This document shows, piece by piece, positions 42,338-51,680 of a DNA stretch of 64,000 nt. Origin of the DNA: Sporosalibacterium faouarense (GTDB taxonomy: Bacteria; Bacillota; Clostridia; Tissierellales; VENL01); NCBI RefSeq assembly GCF_016765695.1, contig NZ_JAETGO010000098.1:82428-146427 (forward strand), given 5' to 3'. Each line of letters starts with the position of its first letter. Positions within the stretch are counted from its first letter, which is position 1. The notes below the pieces were generated by a model that saw only the letters and a list, made by a program, of their open reading frames with translations, was not told the DNA's origin and did not search any database. The position numbers and the translations under genes are program-made.

Positions 42338-44746
42338 TTATTTTACTACCCCCTTTACTGAAAAGGTAGGTACTAATATCTCTCTTCTATTGCCCGTACT
42401 ACCAATCCTTATCTTAGTACCTTCACCGTCTGAATAATACTCATTTCTATTAGTGTCATCTATAACTAGAGAGCTACTACTGTATGCATCCCATTTCTTT
42501 GTTTCATAATTATATATGGTTATGTCATATTGACTGGCAAAGCTTCCATTAATTATATCTATATTCATTGTATTCATATCTATTTTTTCTTCGGCCTTAA
42601 AGCCAAATTCTACACTTCCACTTCCATGAAAGCTTTGCATATTAATATCAAAAGCCATATTACCTGGGTCTAATATATTGGGCTTTAAAATTCCATAAGG
42701 TATCTCTATTTCATTTCCAGATTCATATTTAATATTAATTGGAATTAGTATCAGATTTCTGTCAAGTCTTTCCCCAACTACATCATTAACTGTAACTTCC
42801 TCACCTATAGAGTTCTTGCTCCAGCCAATAATCATCAGATTATTTGAAACTATTTCCTTAGCGAATTCACCCATATAGCTTTCTAATATTTCTCTTTTGA
42901 CTCTATCATTAAGAATATTTTCTTTATCTGAATTAATATTGCTCCATGGATAAAGATTATTCACCAAATCATAGTATCGTTTTGCATTATTAGCTGATTG
43001 AGCCACTCCAGCTTCAACAGTAACCTTATCATTTTTATTTATATCTCCAATCCTCTTATAATTATTGCCATAAATAAAAACAGCTTCTTCAATATTCAAT
43101 TGTGATAGGTTTTCTATTTCACCTACTATCTTACCTTCTTTGAAGTAAAACTCATTATTTATTGGTCCATCTAATTTTATATCACCAGCTGTAGTAATAA
43201 GATCTAAATCCCATACTCCTCTTTGTCTAAATACTAGCTCTCTCTTATTATCAATTATATACTCTACAGCTATCTCTTTATCTTTAATTTGATTATAATT
43301 ATAAGAAGACCTATCATCTGACGGTAATGATAATTTTCCATCAGATTCTAAACTAATTTTAACGTCACCATTACTAAAGCTTAGTACCGATGAGGTTGAT
43401 TCAACTGAAGCAATACTCGTATTAGGCAGATATCTAACTACTGAAATACTATTGACTAATGGTTTATCAAATCCAGTTCTAAATCCCCAAAAATATATAA
43501 CTAGTGAGAAAGCTAAAACAATAGCAGGTATTGTAATCCATCCCTTTTCTCTCTTATCTAATTTCTTTAAAACAATGTAATTTATAGGACCAATTATTAA
43601 GATAAACATAATCAATAAACCAAGGATCAGCTTAGTTGAAATAGATTTGTCCATAGGAATATATTGAAGTATATTATTGAATCTGTTATAGCTTGGATAA
43701 GTTCCTACTATCTGATTATTAGTATTTCCTTCTCTAGGAGACATTTTATCTTGAAGTAACTCTTCCATAAAGTCCTCTTTATCTTTCCAGTCTATAAATG
43801 GACTAATACCTATATCGAACCCTATTATTGTTATGCTTCCTACTCCCATTTTTTTATCAAAAACTAAAGGTGTTTTTTCAGTAGATAATAAAACATCTTT
43901 TTCATCATGGTCTGCTTTTATAATCGTCAAATTATCAGAACTAGGATTATCACTATTGAAGGTACTATATAATATGTTTGCATTTATTTTTTCTGTGCCC
44001 TGTGCTTGAATATAATTCAAATCATCTAAGCCCTTCAAAGTTTTCTGATAGTTAGGACCAGTCCCAATAACTAAGAATCCTCCTTTTTCAGTCCATGTTT
44101 TGAGGGCTGAAATTTGCTTATCATTTAGTCTTTCAGTATCATAATTATTAATAACAACAATATCAAACTGTTCAAGTAGCTGCCAATCTTCTGGTATATA
44201 TTTAGTTAGATCAGATACTTTACTATCTCTCACTCGATTTGTCCCATCTAATATATCAAACAGTACTACATTAAAATAAGTAAGACTTTCTACATCATCA
44301 CTTAATACACCAATAGACACAGTATTTTCTATTTCTGCCCTAGATGCTCTATACTCATCTTCCCATAATATATTATCTTTATTATCAATTATCCTTACTA
44401 TGATTTTGTTTTGCGAGACTTTCATCTCTAAGGGAAAGTTGACTTTTTTTGTAGAGCCTTTAGCTATTTTGAAATTTTGAGTAAATGCTGTATATACTTC
44501 TTTATCTCTTATCTGTTCAGGCAACAAAATTTGAATTTTGCCATCAATATCCTCCCCACTATTCATAACCTCTACCTGTACAGGAAATAGATAGTCATAC
44601 TTATAAAAACCATCATAGCCTACCTCTATGTTTACTTCTATATCGCTGGATGGATCAGCCATTACAATGGTAGATATCAGTGGAAATATAAAAGTTAAGG
44701 CTAGAAGCAATACTAATATATTTTTTATTTTTTTATTTTTCATCAT
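42338..44746 (-). CDS. Large surface/membrane protein, GATase-like, partner of the ABC transporter
   Basis: 802 residues. A signal peptide (~1-30) is followed by beta-rich extracytoplasmic domains, an N-terminal region with F-D-I-V-V-I-N-N-Y-D-T-E-R-L and W-T-E-K-G-G-F-L-V-I-G-T-G-P-N-Y that looks like the glutamine-amidotransferase-like fold found beside VWA proteins, a hydrophobic helix pair (~370-420), and a long beta-rich C-terminal part. No peptidase or nucleophile motif was seen. First gene of the operon with the ABC ATPase and permease. Similar arrangements occur near MoxR-DUF58-VWA genes, as here, so functional coupling is likely. Function unknown. Confidence 0.75.
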   Translation of the reverse strand: MMKNKKIKNILVLLLALTFIFPLISTIVMADPSSDIEVNIEVGYDGFYKYDYLFPVQVEVMNSGEDIDGKIQILLPEQIRDKEVYTAFTQNFKIAKGSTKKVNFPLEMKVSQNKIIVRIIDNKDNILWEDEYRASRAEIENTVSIGVLSDDVESLTYFNVVLFDILDGTNRVRDSKVSDLTKYIPEDWQLLEQFDIVVINNYDTERLNDKQISALKTWTEKGGFLVIGTGPNYQKTLKGLDDLNYIQAQGTEKINANILYSTFNSDNPSSDNLTIIKADHDEKDVLLSTEKTPLVFDKKMGVGSITIIGFDIGISPFIDWKDKEDFMEELLQDKMSPREGNTNNQIVGTYPSYNRFNNILQYIPMDKSISTKLILGLLIMFILIIGPINYIVLKKLDKREKGWITIPAIVLAFSLVIYFWGFRTGFDKPLVNSISVVRYLPNTSIASVESTSSVLSFSNGDVKISLESDGKLSLPSDDRSSYNYNQIKDKEIAVEYIIDNKRELVFRQRGVWDLDLITTAGDIKLDGPINNEFYFKEGKIVGEIENLSQLNIEEAVFIYGNNYKRIGDINKNDKVTVEAGVAQSANNAKRYYDLVNNLYPWSNINSDKENILNDRVKREILESYMGEFAKEIVSNNLMIIGWSKNSIGEEVTVNDVVGERLDRNLILIPINIKYESGNEIEIPYGILKPNILDPGNMAFDINMQSFHGSGSVEFGFKAEEKIDMNTMNIDIINGSFASQYDITIYNYETKKWDAYSSSSLVIDDTNRNEYYSDGEGTKIRIGSTGNRREILVPTFSVKGVVK

Positions 44747-44903
44747 ACTTTACCTCCCTACCCCTTTTTTTATTCATATGTGCATAAGGTTCCATTAGAG
44801 TTCGACGCTTATTTTAATCGAAATGTTCCATGCAAATCATAATAATTTCTCTATAACCATATATTACTATATATTGCCCAATCAGTAAAAGCTTTTATTA
44901 GTA

Positions 44904-44976
44904 CAAGGAAATTCCATATAAAAACTTTGAATAATTTTACAAAAAATATTTAATTTGAAAATATGCGAATTCCTCA
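44904..44976. repeat. Dispersed palindromic repeat, copy D
   Basis: Left arm AAGGAAATTCCATATAAAAA, right arm TTTGAAAATATGCGAATTCC followed by TCA, with ATATTTAATT before the right arm. It lies between the divergent DUF-type gene and the stress-like gene at 45029. Confidence 0.65.
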
Positions 44977-45004
44977 AATATATAATTTTCTTAATCTAAA
45001 TATA

Positions 45005-45030
45005 AAAAATTCCTTGAAAAAGGAATTTTT
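45005..45030 (-). terminator. Terminator overlapping the end of the small gene at 45029
   Basis: AAAAATTCCTT (45005-45015) and AAGGAATTTTT (45020-45030) form a near-perfect stem; its right arm covers the stop codon of the gene. Confidence 0.7.
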
Positions 45031-45472
45031 AATCATGACTTACAGTATCTTTGTTTATATCGTCTATATTAATTTTATCTAGACCCTTTGGAATTATCTC
45101 ATTGGGATTATCTATAGTTCCGCCCATATCTTCAATAATTTTTTCTACTTTTTCTCTGTCTGATGAACTAATATTTACAACCACTTTATTGTTATAATCA
45201 GTTATTTCATCTATGTCTCCCATTCCACTTACTGCTGGATTAGCTGCTGCTAATGATTTCTTACTCATATCAATAGCAGTTTCGTCATCCTGTAAAATAA
45301 TATTCGATAGACTAACTGAATCTTCAGTTCCTGGTAAATCTTGATGAATATCCATATCTGCAATATAATGATCATTCATATCTGATATAGCTTCACTAAA
45401 TCCCACTTTTTTCAAAGCTTTTACAGCTTTATTTGCTTTTTTTAAGTTTGAAAAATAACCTATTACTTCCAT
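45029..45472 (-). CDS. Small alpha/beta protein, possibly general stress 17M-like
   Basis: 147 residues from the ATG at 45472, chosen for the GGAGGAG site at 45478-45484; a longer frame upstream has no ribosome site. It begins M-E-V-I-G-Y-F-S-N-L-K-K-A-N-K-A-V-K-A-L-K-K-V-G-F, a beta-alpha unit like the general stress protein 17M/YflT fold that senses or scaffolds small acidic proteins. A glycine-serine rich middle and a helix-strand (I-I-E-D-M-G-G-T-I) follow. Single gene with its own terminator. Family call tentative; no catalytic motif. Confidence 0.5.
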   Translation of the reverse strand: MEVIGYFSNLKKANKAVKALKKVGFSEAISDMNDHYIADMDIHQDLPGTEDSVSLSNIILQDDETAIDMSKKSLAAANPAVSGMGDIDEITDYNNKVVVNISSSDREKVEKIIEDMGGTIDNPNEIIPKGLDKINIDDINKDTVSHD

Positions 45473-45670
45473 AATAACTCCTCCACTAAAACAGTATTTA
45501 TATTTTTTTGGCAATTTGCTTATTAAATATATTTTTTTCATAGTATTAGTTTATTATTCAGCAAATTAAGTTATCCAAGATTAAAATCTAAAATAGTTAA
45601 TTAAAAGGTACATAATACAATCTATATCCTAAATATAATTAACTAACAAGCTGATTTGGAGGATTGGTTC

Positions 45671-46747
45671 ATGGATGTTCCTAAAAGTTATGTTCATTTC
45701 TTTCTTAAAATTATATCTGTCCTTATTATTTTTCTACTTGTATACATTTTCCTAACAACTGTATTTAAATGGTTGCTACCGTTTATTCTAGCTTATATTA
45801 TTGCCTATATTACTAATCCCCTAGTCAATTTTATGGAACTAAAGCTTAGAATTCCTAGAAGACTTGCTAGTCTTATTATTATTTTATTTACTTTGCTATT
45901 TATCGCATTAGTAGTATTAATAGTATTCTACAGAATTATATTTGAAATTAAAAAACTATCTGATATGCTACCCTTTATCTTAGACCAAATCTCTAATCTT
46001 TTTAATCAAATGTTTACAAAAGGAGTCAATATATATGATAAATTACCTACTGAATTTTCTCATATCACCAATAGTCTTTTAGATGGTGGCCTAAGTAGTA
46101 TTAGTTCAGTTATAGCAACACTAACTGAATCAACAACTAAATTTGCTTATGGAATTGCTAAATCTTTGCCTTCATTGTTCATATTTATTATTGTATTATT
46201 TTTATCAACTTATTTTATTAGTAGTGATAGAAACAAGATTTCTAATTACATATTCAAACAAGTTCCTGGAGAAGTCTTATCAAATATGGTTATTGTGAAA
46301 AATGACCTTGTCTTTGCTTTATTTGGATATGTAAAAGCACAACTTATCCTCATGTCTATCACATTTATAGAAATTACCATTGGTATGCTTTTAATTGGTG
46401 TAGATTATCCTGTTCTAATTGCTTTGTTTATTAGTATTATAGACGCTTTGCCGATTCTAGGAACTGGGATAATACTACTGCCATGGGCCTTTTTTGCATT
46501 GTTATCTGGAGATTTTACTATGGCACTTTTTTTAGCGATTCTTTATATTATTGTACTACTTGTCAGACAAATGCTAGAGCCTAAAATAATTGGAAAGCAA
46601 ATCGGACTATATCCTTTGGTTACACTAATGTCAATGTACATTGGGCTTAAGGTCTTTGGAATAATAGGTTTAATCTTCGGGCCAATCTCTATTTTAATCA
46701 TTAAAAGCTTGTTGAACTCAAATCTATCTACACTGTGGAAGGAATGA
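45671..46747 (+). CDS. ytvI: Sporulation membrane protein YtvI (AI-2E exporter family)
   Basis: 358 residues from the ATG at 45671 (GGAGGA seven bases upstream). About eight membrane helices with the AI-2E family's L-P-x-I-L-x-Q-I-S/x-x-L-F helix (~105-115) and the R-Q-M-L-E-P-K-I-I-G-K-Q-I-G-L-Y-P-L-V-T-L block (~300-320). In Bacillus and clostridia YtvI is a sporulation protein of this fold, and the surroundings (spore genes in this window) fit. It overlaps the TVP38 gene (ATGA). Substrate unknown. Confidence 0.8.
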   Translation: MDVPKSYVHFFLKIISVLIIFLLVYIFLTTVFKWLLPFILAYIIAYITNPLVNFMELKLRIPRRLASLIIILFTLLFIALVVLIVFYRIIFEIKKLSDMLPFILDQISNLFNQMFTKGVNIYDKLPTEFSHITNSLLDGGLSSISSVIATLTESTTKFAYGIAKSLPSLFIFIIVLFLSTYFISSDRNKISNYIFKQVPGEVLSNMVIVKNDLVFALFGYVKAQLILMSITFIEITIGMLLIGVDYPVLIALFISIIDALPILGTGIILLPWAFFALLSGDFTMALFLAILYIIVLLVRQMLEPKIIGKQIGLYPLVTLMSMYIGLKVFGIIGLIFGPISILIIKSLLNSNLSTLWKE

Positions 46748-47475
46748 AAAATATTGTGATAATATTTATAAAATATAATAAGAAGCTTTTAAAAAAGCTT
46801 ACAAGTAAGGAAATCAGAAATTCCTTATTTGCAATTATTATAGTTATTACCTTAATCATTTTTGTTAAATATTCCAATTTATCAAATTTTTTTACAGTGG
46901 AAAGGGTTAAGGAACTGAAATACCAAATTGAAGAATATGGGTTTTTAGGTCAACTGTTCTATATAGTTATAAATATACTTACTGGATTTATAGGATTTCC
47001 AGTAGTCATTATAAAATTCATGGGTGGTTTAATCTTCGGCACATTATGGGGAATGATATTAACTACAATTGGTTCTACAATTGGTGCTATTTTATCCTTT
47101 CTCTTTTCTAGATATCTTGCTAAGGATTTTGCAAAAAAAATATTAAGTAAAAATGATACATTAAAAAGAATATATGAGGGCGTTGAAAATACTGGCTGGG
47201 AAACTCTTATAGCTACAAGATTAATCCCTATCTTTCCATATTCTTTACAAAACTATGTATATGGAATCACTGATATGAAACTATCTACATATATAATAGT
47301 CACTTTTATTTTTATGTTACCTTCTAATTTTGGAATTAGTTTTTTAGCTGAATCTGCTGTGAGTAATAAGAGTATTTTATTTGCAGTCTGCCTTTATATT
47401 CTAACAGCAATTACCTTCGGTGCTATAGGTATATGGGTATCTATATGTAAATCAAACAGAGAATTTGATTCTTAA
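46744..47475 (+). CDS. TVP38/TMEM64-family (DedA-like) membrane protein
   Basis: 243 residues from the ATG at 46744, which overlaps the ytvI stop (ATGA) and has GGAAGGA directly upstream. Five or six membrane helices, with the SNARE-associated/DedA core (F-x-G-x-G-F-P-V-V-I-I-K-F-M-G-G-L-I-F-G, a G-x-x-x-G-x helix and a basic helix A-R-Y-L-A-K near 122). Such proteins are linked to lipid scrambling or undecaprenyl phosphate transport in bacteria. Ends in a strong terminator (47469-47503). Confidence 0.85.
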   Translation: MKNIVIIFIKYNKKLLKKLTSKEIRNSLFAIIIVITLIIFVKYSNLSNFFTVERVKELKYQIEEYGFLGQLFYIVINILTGFIGFPVVIIKFMGGLIFGTLWGMILTTIGSTIGAILSFLFSRYLAKDFAKKILSKNDTLKRIYEGVENTGWETLIATRLIPIFPYSLQNYVYGITDMKLSTYIIVTFIFMLPSNFGISFLAESAVSNKSILFAVCLYILTAITFGAIGIWVSICKSNREFDS

Positions 47476-47503
47476 AGTTAATGTTGAACATTAACTTTAA
47501 GAA
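47469..47503 (+). terminator. Terminator of the ytvI-TVP38 pair
   Basis: TTCTTAAAGTTAATG (47469-47483) pairs perfectly with CATTAACTTTAAGAA (47489-47503); it includes the stop codon. Confidence 0.75.
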
Positions 47504-47660
47504 TATCTAATTTACAACTTTTCATAAAGCTAACGTATTACTTTAACTCATATCACTTTAAGTATATTTTATTTAAAATTTATAAAATTTACTTCTTTAG
47601 CCATTAATTAGTTATATCTTTTTTATATTTTTTTGCAAATACTATTAATGGGGTGATAAT

Positions 47661-47828
47661 ATGGAAAGAAATAAATTTAAAGATAAAATGAATGAAATGC
47701 CTATAGAAAATCATAGAACTTCATCATTGGCAAATATTGAAAGTCTAAAAAGGGTATCAAGAGTTCCTATCCCCAGTATTCTGGAAGTTCAGAATGCTAA
47801 AGAATATGTTGAGGTAAATCAGAAATAA
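47661..47828 (+). CDS. Small DUF3787 spore-surface-type protein
   Basis: 55 residues from the ATG at 47661 with GGGGTGAT at 47650-47657. The central S-L-K-R-V-S-R-V-P-I-P-S-I and C-terminal N-A-K-E-Y-V-E-V-N-Q-K are the hallmark of DUF3787, the short CDIF630_02480-type spore-surface proteins of clostridia. It lies alone on the plus strand between ytvI-TVP38 and the convergent nifJ gene. Usually missed because of its size. Spore-surface location is inferred from the family. Confidence 0.8.
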   Translation: MERNKFKDKMNEMPIENHRTSSLANIESLKRVSRVPIPSILEVQNAKEYVEVNQK

Positions 47829-47834
47829 GTAATA

Positions 47835-47869
47835 AAAATAAGAAGTGGTTCTCAACCACTTCTTATTTT
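47835..47869. terminator. Bidirectional terminator between DUF3787 and nifJ
   Basis: AAAATAAGAAGTGGTT (47835-47850) pairs with AACCACTTCTTATTTT (47854-47869), a 16-bp perfect stem, usable by both convergent genes. Confidence 0.85.
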
Positions 47870-47870
47870 A

Positions 47871-50800
47871 TTAATATTCCATCTCCGATAATCTTCTATA
47901 TGTTTCATACTTATCTTTAGCATCTTCTTCTGCCTTAGAATACAAGTCTTCTGCTATATCAGGGAAAGTATTCTTAATTTGTGAGAACCTAAGCTCTGAT
48001 AAAATAAAGTCTCTAAAAGATTCTTTTGGTTCCTTTGAATTCAGTTTAAATGGATTCTTACCTTCTTCTTTCAATTGAGGATTATAGGTATATAGATGCC
48101 AAAATCCAGATTCTACTGCTCTCTTTTCCTGTTTTACAGAAGTTCCCATGCCTGTCTTGATTCCATGGCTTACACAGGGTGCATAGGCTATTATTAATGA
48201 TGGTCCAGGATAAGCCTCTGCCTCAGCTATTACCTTTGCAGCATGATTCATATTTGCTCCCAGTGATACCTGAGCTACATATACATAGCCATAACTCATT
48301 GCCATCATACCTAAGTCCTTTTTGCGTATTTTTTTACCCGACGCTGCAAATTTAGCAGCTGCGGCAGTTGGAGTAGCCTTAGATGCTTGCCCTCCAGTAT
48401 TAGAATACACCTCTGTGTCAAAAACTAAAACATTAACATCTTCACCAGCAGCTAAAACATGGTCTAGTCCACCATATCCGATGTCATAAGCCCAGCCATC
48501 TCCCCCTACTATCCATTGAGATTTCTTAATTAAGAAATCCTTTTTCTCAAGTATCTCTTGTACTACATCATCATTTTTATACTTACTATTATTAATAAAT
48601 GACAAGAGCTCTTTTGAAGCTTTCTTAGAACCTTCTCCATCATACATATTATCTATCCAGTTTTGGAAGGCATCTTTCAAATCAGCTCCTATATCTCTTT
48701 GTTGAGCTTCTTTCATTATATTTCTTAGTCTTTCCCTTATTTGTTTAACAGCTAAGAACATTCCGTATCCATATTCAGCATTGTCTTCAAATAATGAATT
48801 TGCCCACGCAGGTCCTTTTCCTTCCGCATTTTTACAATATGGTATAGAAGGAGCACTTCCTCCCCATATAGATGAACAACCAGTTGCATTGGCAATCATC
48901 ATTCTATCACCATATAGCTGTGTAATATACTTAAGATACGCAGTTTCACCGCAACCTGCACATGCTCCATGAAATTCTAATAATGGCTGTGCAAACTGAC
49001 TACCTTTAACAGTCTCTTTCTTAAATAGCTCATCCTTATAGGTAATATTATTAACTGCATATTCCCAATTTTCATACTGTCTAGGACCTTCTTCTTCAGC
49101 ATTAACCATAACTAAAGCTTTATCAGGAGCTGGGCATATATCAGCACAGTTTCCACATCCAGTACAGTCTAATGTGCTAATTTGAATACGATAATCATAT
49201 CCTTCCAATCCTTTACCTATGGCTTTCTTAGTTTCAAATGTATTAGGTGCATTTTTCTTTTCTTCATCAGTTAATAGAAGTGGTCTAATAACTGCATGGG
49301 GACAAACATAAGAACATTGATTACATTGAATGCATTTATCAGTTTGCCACTGAGGTACCATAACTGCTATACCCCTCTTCTCATATTTAGTTGTTCCAAG
49401 AGGGAAAGTTCCATCTTCCATACCTTCAAATGCACTTACAGGTAACTCATCTCCTTCATGTCTTGCCATTGGTCTCTCAATTCTCTGAATAAATTCCGGT
49501 AAATCCTTAGGTGGAGTTTTTTCATCACTTGTTGCTTCAGCATTCTTCCATTCTTCAGGTACATCTATCTTGACTAAGTTTTCAATACCTTTATCAACTG
49601 CAGCATAGTTCATTTCTACGATCTCTCTACCTTTTTTACCATAGGTTCCTTTTATAGAGTCCTTTAAATATTTCACAGCATCTTCAATAGGTATTACTTC
49701 AGCTAATTTAAAAAATGCTGCCTGCATAATCATATTAATCCTTCCACCAAGCCCTATATTCTGAGCTACCTCAACAGCGTCAATAGTGTAGAATTTAATG
49801 TTTTTCTCTGCAATATATCTTTTGATTGGTGCTGGAATCTTTTCATCCAGTTCTTCTGAACTCCATGGACAATTTAATACGAAGGTTCCGTTCTCCTTAA
49901 GTCCCTTTAGCAAATCATATTGATATACATAAGATTTGTTATGACACGCTATATAATCTGCATCATAAACCAAATATGATGAATTTATTGGCTTACTACC
50001 AAATCTAAGATGGGATACCGTAGTACCTCCAGACTTTTTACTGTCATATGAGAAATATCCTTGAGCATATAAGTCAGTCTTATCCCCTATAATCTTGATA
50101 GCCATTTTATTGGCTCCTACTGTTCCATCAGACCCTAATCCCCAAAACTTACACCTTATTGTACCTTCTGGAGTAGTATCAATGATGTCTTCTTCAGGTA
50201 AAGATGTATCCGTTACATCATCCACTATACCAATAGTAAAATTATTCTTAGGATTTTTCTGCTTAAGATTATTATACACAGCTATAAATTGAGATGGTCT
50301 TGTATCTTTTGATCCCAAACCATATCTTCCACCTACGATTATAGGTCTATCTTCCTTATCATAATACATATTTCTAATATCTTCATATAAAGGTTCTCCT
50401 AGGGAACCAGGCTCTTTAGTTCTATCTAGTACTGCAATTTTCTTAACAGTTTTAGGAAGTACATCAAAGAAATACTTCTCGCAAAACGGTCTATATAAAT
50501 GTACTTCTATTAAACCTACCTTCTCTCCCTTACTTACAAGATAATCAATTACTTCTTGTATAACTGAGCAAGCTGAACCCATGGCTACAATAACACTATC
50601 AGCATCTTTAGCTCCATAGTAGTTAAATGGCTTATAGTCTCTACCAGTAATTTTACTAATTTCATTCATATATTCAACAACAATTTCAGGCACTTTTTCA
50701 TAGAATTTATTAGCAGCCTCTCTATTTTGGAAATAAATATCTGGATTCTGAGCTGTTCCTCTAAGTACTGGCCTCTCAGGATTCAAGGATCTATTCCTAA

Positions 50801-51407
50801 ACTCCCTTATTGCGTTATAATCTACAAGTTTTTCTAAATCCTCATATTCAATTAACTCAACCTTTTGAATCTCATGGGACGTTCTAAATCCATCAAAAAA
50901 ATGTAGGAATGGCACTCTACTTTTTAATGATGCCAGATGAGCTATACTTCCTAAATCTATAACCTGTTGTACACTGCTAGATGCTAGCATTGCAAAACCT
51001 GTTTGCCTTGCTGCCATTACATCTTGATGATCTCCAAAAATGGATAAGGCTTGAGCTGCTAAGGATCTAGCACTCACATGAAAAACTCCTGGTAATAATT
51101 CACCAGCTATTTTATACATATTGGGAATCATAAGTAGTAACCCTTGAGATGCTGTGTAAGTAGTAGTCAAAGCTCCTCCTTGTAAGGCCCCGTGAACTGC
51201 TCCTGACGCTCCTGCTTCTGATTGTAATTCAGCCACCCTTACAGTTTGACCAAAAAGATTCTTTTTCCCATTAGCTGACCATAAATCAGCTAGTTCAGCC
51301 ATTGGTGATGATGGAGTAATAGGATATATTGCAGCCACTTCTGTAAAGGGATATGAAATATAAGCAGCTGCTTCATTTCCATCCATTGTCTTCATAGTTT
51401 TAGCCAT
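47871..51407 (-). CDS. nifJ: Pyruvate:ferredoxin (flavodoxin) oxidoreductase
   Basis: 1178 residues, full length for the single-chain enzyme. Domains in order: pyruvate-binding/TPP domain (I-T-P-S-S-P-M-A-E-L-A near residue 30), the gamma-type domain in the middle, an insert with two [4Fe-4S] sites C-I-Q-C-N-Q-C (~690) and C-T-G-C-G-N-C-A-D-I-C-P (~745), and the TPP-binding domain with C-A-G-C-G-E (~815) and G-D-G-W-A-Y-D-I-G. It splits pyruvate to acetyl-CoA, CO2 and reduced ferredoxin, the core of clostridial energy metabolism. AGGAGG precedes the ATG. Single gene. Confidence 0.97.
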   Translation of the reverse strand: MAKTMKTMDGNEAAAYISYPFTEVAAIYPITPSSPMAELADLWSANGKKNLFGQTVRVAELQSEAGASGAVHGALQGGALTTTYTASQGLLLMIPNMYKIAGELLPGVFHVSARSLAAQALSIFGDHQDVMAARQTGFAMLASSSVQQVIDLGSIAHLASLKSRVPFLHFFDGFRTSHEIQKVELIEYEDLEKLVDYNAIREFRNRSLNPERPVLRGTAQNPDIYFQNREAANKFYEKVPEIVVEYMNEISKITGRDYKPFNYYGAKDADSVIVAMGSACSVIQEVIDYLVSKGEKVGLIEVHLYRPFCEKYFFDVLPKTVKKIAVLDRTKEPGSLGEPLYEDIRNMYYDKEDRPIIVGGRYGLGSKDTRPSQFIAVYNNLKQKNPKNNFTIGIVDDVTDTSLPEEDIIDTTPEGTIRCKFWGLGSDGTVGANKMAIKIIGDKTDLYAQGYFSYDSKKSGGTTVSHLRFGSKPINSSYLVYDADYIACHNKSYVYQYDLLKGLKENGTFVLNCPWSSEELDEKIPAPIKRYIAEKNIKFYTIDAVEVAQNIGLGGRINMIMQAAFFKLAEVIPIEDAVKYLKDSIKGTYGKKGREIVEMNYAAVDKGIENLVKIDVPEEWKNAEATSDEKTPPKDLPEFIQRIERPMARHEGDELPVSAFEGMEDGTFPLGTTKYEKRGIAVMVPQWQTDKCIQCNQCSYVCPHAVIRPLLLTDEEKKNAPNTFETKKAIGKGLEGYDYRIQISTLDCTGCGNCADICPAPDKALVMVNAEEEGPRQYENWEYAVNNITYKDELFKKETVKGSQFAQPLLEFHGACAGCGETAYLKYITQLYGDRMMIANATGCSSIWGGSAPSIPYCKNAEGKGPAWANSLFEDNAEYGYGMFLAVKQIRERLRNIMKEAQQRDIGADLKDAFQNWIDNMYDGEGSKKASKELLSFINNSKYKNDDVVQEILEKKDFLIKKSQWIVGGDGWAYDIGYGGLDHVLAAGEDVNVLVFDTEVYSNTGGQASKATPTAAAAKFAASGKKIRKKDLGMMAMSYGYVYVAQVSLGANMNHAAKVIAEAEAYPGPSLIIAYAPCVSHGIKTGMGTSVKQEKRAVESGFWHLYTYNPQLKEEGKNPFKLNSKEPKESFRDFILSELRFSQIKNTFPDIAEDLYSKAEEDAKDKYETYRRLSEMEY

Positions 51408-51522
51408 AACTTACCTCCTTTTATTTTAATTGATAATCATGTGTATTTTTCAATAATTACCTATTAATACATTTATCAACTTTTATTATTTAACAATTAT
51501 ATTTGAATTATGCTTATAAATA

Positions 51523-51562
51523 AGAAAAAGAGTCCTCACTAATAAGTAAAAACTCTTTTTCT
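51523..51562 (-). terminator. Terminator downstream of the WG-repeat lipoprotein
   Basis: AGAAAAAGAGT (51523-51533) pairs with ACTCTTTTTCT (51552-51562). Confidence 0.6.
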
Positions 51563-51591
51563 ATCTTACAAATTTATATTCAGATGTTACT

Positions 51592-51657
51592 TGAGGAAAT
51601 TGCATATTTACAAATTAAGTATATTTTTGTATAAAATCCTAATATGCAAATTCTTCA
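51592..51657. repeat. Dispersed palindromic repeat, copy E
   Basis: Left arm TGAGGAAATTGCATATTTAC (51592-51611), right arm ATATGCAAATTCTTCA, separated by AAATTAAGTATATTTTTG and a short unique stretch. The most symmetrical copy. Lies between the lipoprotein stop and its terminator. Confidence 0.8.
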
Positions 51658-51680
51658 CTTAAGTATCTTTTACTGTTGAT